A stretch of 64,000 bases of DNA from an uncultured Schaedlerella sp. (GTDB lineage Bacteria; Bacillota; Clostridia; Lachnospirales; Lachnospiraceae), in contig CAKSAJ010000007.1 in assembly GCA_934435195.1 (NCBI GenBank), forward strand, positions 41,253 to 105,252. The letters run 5' to 3'. Made by a program: the position numbers and the translations under genes. Below, one piece after another: positions 59,121 through 64,000 of this stretch. The notes under the pieces are model-generated. The model saw nothing but the letters and a program-made list of their open reading frames with translations, had not been told where the DNA came from and did no database searches. The number at the start of each line of letters is the position of its first letter. The first letter of the stretch is position 1.

Positions 59121-60287
59121 ATGTATAACTATCATTGTTTAAATCCAATCGCACAGATTGGCTTAGATATTTTCAATGAAGCTTATCAGAAAACAGATGC
59201 AGTTGATAATGCGGATGCAATTTTAGTCCGTAGCGCAGCAATGCATGATATGGAGTTTTCAACATCCTTAAAAGCTATTGCACGTGCAGGTGCTGGAGTG
59301 AATAATATTCCATTAGATAAGTGTGCAGAAAAAGGTATTGTTGTTTTCAATACACCAGGTGCAAACGCAAATGGTGTAAAAGAGCTTGTGATTGCAGGTA
59401 TGTTGCTTGCATCCAGAGATATTATCGGTGGAATTGACTGGGTAAAAGAACATGAAACAGATGCAGATTTGGCAAAAGCAGCTGAAAAAGCCAAAAAGGC
59501 ATTTGCAGGAACAGAGATACAGGGTAAGAAACTCGGTGTAATCGGTCTTGGGGCAATTGGGGTGCTGGTTGCCAATGCAGCAGTACACCTTGGAATGGAT
59601 GTATATGGCTATGATCCATATGTTTCCGTAGATTCTGCATGGAAGCTTTCAAGAAATATTCACCATGCAAAGAATGTAGATGAAATATATAAAGAATGTG
59701 ATTATATTACAATCCATGTTCCGGCTTTAGATAGCACAAAGGGGATGATCAATCGAGAGGCTATCCAGTTGATGAAAGAAAATGTTGTTGTATTGAACTT
59801 TGCGAGAGATGTTTTGGTGGATACAGGAGCGATGATCGAAGCACTGGAAGAGGGGAGAGTGAGACGTTATGTAACAGATTTTCCGATTCCAGAAATTGCA
59901 GGTGTAAAAGGAGCAATTGTAATTCCACATCTTGGAGCATCTACAGAAGAATCAGAAGATAATTGTGCTGTTATGGCAGCAAAAGAATTGCGTGATTATC
60001 TGGAAAACGGAAATATTACTCATTCTGTAAATTATCCGGATTGTAATATGGGAGCAAAAGAAGAGAGCGGACACCGTATTACTATTCTTCATAAAAATAT
60101 TCCAAATATGTTAGGTCAGTTCACAGCATTGCTTGCACAGGAAAATATGAATATTTCTCAGATGACTAACAAGAGTAGAAAAGAATATGCATATGTTATG
60201 ATTGATGTTGAAGCGGAAGTAACACGGGAACTGGAAGAAAAATTGAATGCTATCGAAGGCGTTTTGAAAGTCAGAGTGATTAAATAA
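59121..60287 (+). CDS. serA: D-3-phosphoglycerate dehydrogenase
   Basis: A 388-residue D-2-hydroxyacid dehydrogenase that starts serine synthesis. The NAD-binding GLGAIG is at 142-147, catalytic Arg229 in NFARDVLVD and His270 in PHLGASTEES. A C-terminal ACT domain (about 318-388) suggests serine feedback. It lacks the extra intervening domain of long SerA. ATG 59121 has GAGGAGG upstream within the serC tail. serB is not in the window. Confidence 0.95.
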   Translation: MYNYHCLNPIAQIGLDIFNEAYQKTDAVDNADAILVRSAAMHDMEFSTSLKAIARAGAGVNNIPLDKCAEKGIVVFNTPGANANGVKELVIAGMLLASRDIIGGIDWVKEHETDADLAKAAEKAKKAFAGTEIQGKKLGVIGLGAIGVLVANAAVHLGMDVYGYDPYVSVDSAWKLSRNIHHAKNVDEIYKECDYITIHVPALDSTKGMINREAIQLMKENVVVLNFARDVLVDTGAMIEALEEGRVRRYVTDFPIPEIAGVKGAIVIPHLGASTEESEDNCAVMAAKELRDYLENGNITHSVNYPDCNMGAKEESGHRITILHKNIPNMLGQFTALLAQENMNISQMTNKSRKEYAYVMIDVEAEVTRELEEKLNAIEGVLKVRVIK

Positions 60288-60314
60288 TATCAACGTAATA
60301 AGAATAAAATTATA

Positions 60315-60363
60315 GGCAGAAGTATAACGGGGTACTTAGACGATGTTATACTTCTGTCTTTTT
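60315..60363 (+). terminator. Terminator after serA
   Basis: A 14-bp stem (60315-60328 with 60345-60358, one G-T pair), 16-base loop, T-run. Confidence 0.88.
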
Positions 60364-60376
60364 ACATATTAAAGTG

Positions 60377-60405
60377 TTGACAAATGTTGTATGGTTGTAT
60401 ACAAT
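60377..60405 (+). promoter_or_regulatory. Promoter with GntR-like operator
   Basis: TTGACA (60377-60382), 17-base spacer, TACAAT (60400-60405). The perfect palindrome TTGTATACAA at 60395-60404 overlaps the -10, with a half-site TTATACAAG just after. This fits the GTNNAC-type core bound by FadR-family GntR regulators, one of which is encoded at 61952. Confidence 0.7.
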
Positions 60406-60541
60406 TATACAAGAATGTAAATATACAAGAATACTTGCATTAAAAAGTAAACACATTACGGTTCCATCAGAATACAACAAAAGTTGCGTCTTGATGAAAC
60501 TGTAATGACGTAAATGATTTATGAATTGGAGGAAATCACAA

Positions 60542-61930
60542 ATGGAAAATAGAAAAGTATTTATGAATAAGCAGACAAATCTTTTGGAACTAGAAGAACA
60601 TATGTATCCACTCGTGGATGTGGAAACACCAAATGTATTCCGCAATTTATTTCATTATGATGAGATTCCTAAGATTGCATTTAATGATCGTATTGTTCCT
60701 CATCATATGCCGGAAGAAATCTGGATTACAGATACTACATTTCGTGACGGACAACAATCACGAGCTCCTTATACAACAGAGCAGATTGTAACAATTTATG
60801 ATTATTTTCACCGTTTAGGTGGACCACAAGGTAAGATTCGTCAAAGTGAATTTTTCCTTTACAGTAAAAAAGACCGTGATGCAGTTTACAAATGTCTTGA
60901 AAAAGGATATAAATTTCCAGAAGTTACAAGTTGGATCCGTGCAAGCAAAAAAGATTTTCAACTGGTTAAAGATATCGGATTGAAAGAGACAGGAATTTTG
61001 GTAAGCTGTTCGGATTATCATATTTTTTATAAGTTAAAAATGACACGACGTGAAGCAATGGAACATTATTTGTCAGTTGTGCGTGAATGTATGGAAACAG
61101 GAGTGCGTCCGAGATGTCATTTGGAAGATATTACAAGATCTGACATTTATGGTTTTGTTATTCCTTTCTGTTTAGAATTGATGAAACTGATGGAAGAATA
61201 CCAGATTCCGGTTAAGATTCGTGTGTGTGATACAATGGGATATGGAGTGAATTTCCCAGGTGCAGTAATTCCGAGATCTATTCCGGGTATTATTTATGGA
61301 CTGATGGCACATGCTGGTGTTCCAAGTGAGCTGATTGAATTCCATGGACATAATGATTTCTATAAAGCAGTTAATAATTCAACTACTGCATGGCTTTATG
61401 GAGCATCAGGAGTAAACTGTTCCTTGTTTGGAATTGGAGAACGTACAGGAAACACCCCATTGGAAGCAATGGTCTTTGAGTATGCACAATTACGCGGTAC
61501 ATTAGATGGCATGGATACAAGAGTGATAACAGAACTGGCTGATTACTACGAAAAAGAAATCGGTTATAAAGTTCCATCAAGAACACCATTTGTAGGAAAG
61601 AATTTCAATGTAACAAGAGCCGGAATCCATGCGGATGGAATGTTGAAAAACGAAGAAATCTATAACATATTTGATACAGACAAATTTTTGGGAAGACCTG
61701 CGTTGGTTTCCGTATCAAACACCTCAGGAGTAGCAGGTATTGCTTATTGGATTAATGCTTATTATAAATTGCCGAAAGAGAGACAGGTTGACAAAACATC
61801 AACGCTTGTAACAACATTAAAATCATGGGTTGATAAACAATATGAAGAAGGTCGAGTTACAGTCTTGACAGATGAGGAATTAGTTGACAAAATAGATAGT
61901 ATATGTGAGGAATTACATATTACATTGTAA
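60542..61930 (+). CDS. Putative Re-citrate synthase (isopropylmalate synthase family)
   Basis: A 462-residue DRE-TIM metallolyase family acyltransferase. The metal-binding TDTTFRDGQQ is at residues 63-72 and the HGHND motif at 268-272 (His268, His270). The C-terminal LeuA regulatory domain that feeds back on leucine is absent. The order with a FadR-type regulator and NADP isocitrate dehydrogenase suggests that it makes citrate from oxaloacetate and acetyl-CoA, as the Re-citrate synthases of Clostridia do, although 2-isopropylmalate, homocitrate or citramalate synthase remain possible. ATG 60542 has GGAGGA upstream; ATG 60563 is an alternative. It starts its own transcription unit. Confidence 0.85.
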   Translation: MENRKVFMNKQTNLLELEEHMYPLVDVETPNVFRNLFHYDEIPKIAFNDRIVPHHMPEEIWITDTTFRDGQQSRAPYTTEQIVTIYDYFHRLGGPQGKIRQSEFFLYSKKDRDAVYKCLEKGYKFPEVTSWIRASKKDFQLVKDIGLKETGILVSCSDYHIFYKLKMTRREAMEHYLSVVRECMETGVRPRCHLEDITRSDIYGFVIPFCLELMKLMEEYQIPVKIRVCDTMGYGVNFPGAVIPRSIPGIIYGLMAHAGVPSELIEFHGHNDFYKAVNNSTTAWLYGASGVNCSLFGIGERTGNTPLEAMVFEYAQLRGTLDGMDTRVITELADYYEKEIGYKVPSRTPFVGKNFNVTRAGIHADGMLKNEEIYNIFDTDKFLGRPALVSVSNTSGVAGIAYWINAYYKLPKERQVDKTSTLVTTLKSWVDKQYEEGRVTVLTDEELVDKIDSICEELHITL

Positions 61931-61951
61931 CTTGGGAGGCAACAAATAAGA

Positions 61952-62620
61952 ATGGAAGATTATCAGGATCATTCCTTAAGCAGTCGTGTATTCCAGAAGA
62001 TCCGAGAAGATATTATAAAAGGAAAATATCAGGAGCATGATGAATTAAGAGAAAATACCATCGGCAAAGAACTTGGGGTTAGTCGTACGCCGGTACGTGA
62101 AGCACTAAGACAATTAGAATTAGAAGGACTTGTTACGATTGTTCCAAACAAAGGTGCGTATGTGACAGGAATTTCAACGAAAGATGTAATGGATATTTAT
62201 GCAATACGCTCTATGTTGGAAGGGTTGTGTGCACGTTGGGCAACAGAAAATATTACAGAAGAGCAATTGGATGAATTAGAAGAGATTGTATTACTTTCTG
62301 AATTTCATACAAAGAAAGAAGGCGGAAGTAATGCAGAGCAGGTGACCGTATTAGATGGAAGATTCCATACCGTGCTTTATGAAGCAAGTGGAAGCAGAAT
62401 CTTAAGTCGTACGATGATTGATTTTCACAAATTTGTGCAGCGTGCAAGAAAGTCTTCAGTTATTTCTGAGGAACGTGCAAGAAAATCAATTCGTGAACAT
62501 AAACAAATTTTGCGTGCGATTAAAGATAAAGATACAGATTTAGCGGAACAGCTGGCAAATGAACATATTATGCATGTAATTCAGAATTTAAAAAAACAAG
62601 GATATAACGAAACAGAATAG
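61952..62620 (+). CDS. GntR/FadR-family transcriptional regulator
   Basis: A 222-residue FCD-type GntR protein. The winged helix is at about residues 10-72 (LRENTIGKELGVSRTPVREALRQLELEGLVTIV). The C-terminal FCD helical domain has the metal-binding residues in LDGRFHTVLYEASG and REHKQILRAIKDKD. FCD regulators bind acids such as citrate or malate. It is 21 bases after the citrate-synthase-like gene and 55 before icd, and a suitable operator overlaps the promoter upstream. Confidence 0.92.
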   Translation: MEDYQDHSLSSRVFQKIREDIIKGKYQEHDELRENTIGKELGVSRTPVREALRQLELEGLVTIVPNKGAYVTGISTKDVMDIYAIRSMLEGLCARWATENITEEQLDELEEIVLLSEFHTKKEGGSNAEQVTVLDGRFHTVLYEASGSRILSRTMIDFHKFVQRARKSSVISEERARKSIREHKQILRAIKDKDTDLAEQLANEHIMHVIQNLKKQGYNETE

Positions 62621-62675
62621 TTCTAGTTCAAAAAATAAAATGTTTGAAAAAAAGAAAACATAGGAGGACGAAAAA

Positions 62676-63872
62676 ATGGCAAAAATCAAAATGGCAACAC
62701 CTATCGTTGAAATGGATGGAGATGAAATGACAAGAATTCTCTGGAAGATGATTAAAGAGAATTTATTGGAACCATTTATTGAACTGAATACGGAATACTA
62801 TGATCTGGGTCTGGAACATAGAAATGAAACAAATGATCAGGTAACAATTGATTCGGCGATTGCGACAAAAAAATATAAGGTTGCTGTAAAATGTGCGACA
62901 ATTACTCCGAACGCAGCTCGTATGGATGAATATGATCTGAAAGAAATGTGGAAAAGCCCAAATGGAACAATTCGTGCAATTTTAGATGGAACAGTTTTTC
63001 GTGCACCAATCGTTGTGAAAGGAATTGAACCTTGTGTGAAAAATTGGAAAAAACCAATTACAATCGCAAGACATGCATATGGAGATGTATATAAAGGGTC
63101 TGAAATGAAAATTCCTGCTGCCGGAAAAGTAGAATTGGTTTATACAGCAGAAGATGGTACACAGACAAAAGAATTCGTACATGAGTTTGACGGACCAGGC
63201 ATTGTACAGGGTATGCACAATATTAATGCTTCTATCGAAAGTTTTGCAAGAAGCTGTTTCAACTACGCATTAGACACAAAACAAGATTTATGGTTTGCGA
63301 CAAAAGATACAATTTCTAAGAAATATGACCACACATTTAAAGATATTTTCCAGGAAATTTACGATGCTGAGTACGATGAAAAATTCAAAGAAGCTGGAAT
63401 TGAGTATTTCTACACACTGATTGATGATGCAGTTGCACGTGTAATGAAATCAGAAGGCGGTTATATCTGGGCATGTAAGAACTATGATGGAGACGTCATG
63501 AGTGATATGGTTTCTTCTGCATTTGGTTCCCTTGCAATGATGACATCTGTACTTGTTTCACCGGATGGATACTATGAATATGAAGCTGCTCATGGTACAG
63601 TACAGCGCCACTACTACAAACATCTGAAGGGTGAAGAGACATCTACAAACTCTGTAGCAACTATTTTTGCATGGACAGGAGCACTTAGAAAACGTGGTGA
63701 GATGGATGGAAATGCAGAATTGATGGAATTTGCAGATCGTCTTGAAAAGGCAACAATTGATACAATTGAAGCAGGAGAGATGACAAAAGATCTTGCACTT
63801 ATTACTACAATAGAAAATCCAACAGTTCTCAATAGTGAAGAGTTTATTAAAGCAATTGCAAAAAGATTATAA
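62676..63872 (+). CDS. icd: NADP-dependent isocitrate dehydrogenase (type II)
   Basis: A 398-residue homodimeric isocitrate dehydrogenase of the eukaryote-like branch, converting isocitrate to 2-oxoglutarate and NADPH. The start MAKIKMATPIVEMDGDEMTRILW and KSPNGTIRAILDGTVFRAP are signatures; NYDGDVMSDMVSSAFGSLAMMTS holds the metal-binding aspartates. EAAHGTVQRHYYKHLKGE is the family's NADP loop. RBS AGGAGG. With the citrate-synthase-like gene it could supply glutamate; aconitase is not in view. Confidence 0.97.
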   Translation: MAKIKMATPIVEMDGDEMTRILWKMIKENLLEPFIELNTEYYDLGLEHRNETNDQVTIDSAIATKKYKVAVKCATITPNAARMDEYDLKEMWKSPNGTIRAILDGTVFRAPIVVKGIEPCVKNWKKPITIARHAYGDVYKGSEMKIPAAGKVELVYTAEDGTQTKEFVHEFDGPGIVQGMHNINASIESFARSCFNYALDTKQDLWFATKDTISKKYDHTFKDIFQEIYDAEYDEKFKEAGIEYFYTLIDDAVARVMKSEGGYIWACKNYDGDVMSDMVSSAFGSLAMMTSVLVSPDGYYEYEAAHGTVQRHYYKHLKGEETSTNSVATIFAWTGALRKRGEMDGNAELMEFADRLEKATIDTIEAGEMTKDLALITTIENPTVLNSEEFIKAIAKRL

Positions 63873-63879
63873 ATATATG

Positions 63880-63916
63880 AAAGACACCCAATCCGATGAG
63901 AGAGGGTGTCTTTTGT
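63880..63916 (+). terminator. Terminator of icd
   Basis: AAAGACACCC (63880-63889) pairs perfectly with GGGTGTCTTT (63904-63913), a 10-bp stem with a 14-base loop, followed by TTGT. Confidence 0.8.
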
Positions 63917-63932
63917 GAAATGTAGGGAGTGT

Positions 63933-63982
63933 AAAATAAAGTGTGTAAGTTACCGGTAACCAAAACTTACGCACTTTATTTT
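63933..63982. terminator. Second, bidirectional terminator-like hairpin
   Basis: An 18-bp stem (63933-63950 with 63965-63982, one G-T pair) flanked by A/T-tracts on both sides. The loop includes part of the perfect palindrome GTTACCGGTAAC (63949-63960). It probably ends a convergent transcript from beyond the window. Confidence 0.7.
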
Positions 63983-64000
63983 TATGTAAAAGTGCGATAC

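Overview
The window is a stretch of AT-rich chromosome from an anaerobic, spore-forming member of the Clostridia, most likely a Lachnospiraceae species. The evidence is strong AGGAGG ribosome binding sites, short intergenic gaps, perfect stem plus T-tract terminators, spore genes (an alpha/beta-type SASP, ylbJ, spoVAF), a GlnRS, a Re-citrate-synthase-like enzyme next to an NADP isocitrate dehydrogenase, and the gene orders recG-ssp-rsmD-coaD and dnaG-rpoD-trmK-nif3. I see no prophage, transposon, plasmid gene, CRISPR array or rRNA. Most of the window is core metabolism and information processing.

Layout. 1-10.4 kb: the 3' end of recG, a spore SASP with a possible sigma-G promoter, rsmD-coaD, a coiled-coil protein, ylbJ on the other strand, then a long + strand run of RNA-modification genes (RsmF-like methyltransferase, RsuA- and RluD-like pseudouridine synthases, a YgiQ radical SAM protein), an SDR and recU. 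10.4-15.8 kb: a his operon (hisZ-hisG-hisD-hisB-hisIE) behind a consensus promoter. Its last gene is a three-part fusion in which a degenerate HisF-like barrel precedes HisI and HisE. 15.8-22.6 kb: a small membrane protein, the coupled radical SAM pair with RNase G and YbaK, aspartokinase, a CBS-domain protein and tRNA-Thr. 22.7-32.3 kb: a zinc-ribbon membrane protein, dtd, glnS, a MocR regulator, cardiolipin synthase, purA and two small convergent genes. 32.4-37.7 kb: a SEC-C protein, a DUF1540 protein, an AI-2E-type transporter, metA, an aminotransferase and dut. 37.7-42.2 kb: spoVAF with a sigma-G-like promoter, the infC-rpmI-rplT operon with an AUU start codon and a leader terminator, two lone HTH regulators, and two tandem tRNA-Leu(AAG) genes. 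42.3-53.3 kb: dnaG-rpoD-trmK-nif3, a TGS/nucleoside-kinase fusion, aroC, an L,D-transpeptidase, tgt and yajC. 53.4-64 kb: amino-acid synthesis (leuB-ilvD-ilvB-serC-serA), then citrate-synthase-like gene, FadR-type regulator and icd.

How the parts fit. The last 10 kb form a biosynthetic block for branched-chain amino acids, serine and, probably, glutamate by way of citrate, isocitrate and 2-oxoglutarate. A palindromic GntR-like operator overlaps the promoter of the citrate-synthase-like gene, which suggests control by the adjacent FadR-type regulator. Several start codons were moved to the position with the better Shine-Dalgarno sequence.

The less ordinary observations are the HisIE fusion whose HisF-like barrel has lost both catalytic aspartates, the AUU-started infC with a leader terminator, the citrate-synthase/FadR/icd unit with its operator, MetA with Glu111 (acetyl-CoA specificity), an IlvD with an E. 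coli-like cluster motif, and a 55-codon gene containing a perfect 12-bp inverted repeat. I did not find a clearly new defence or mobile system.
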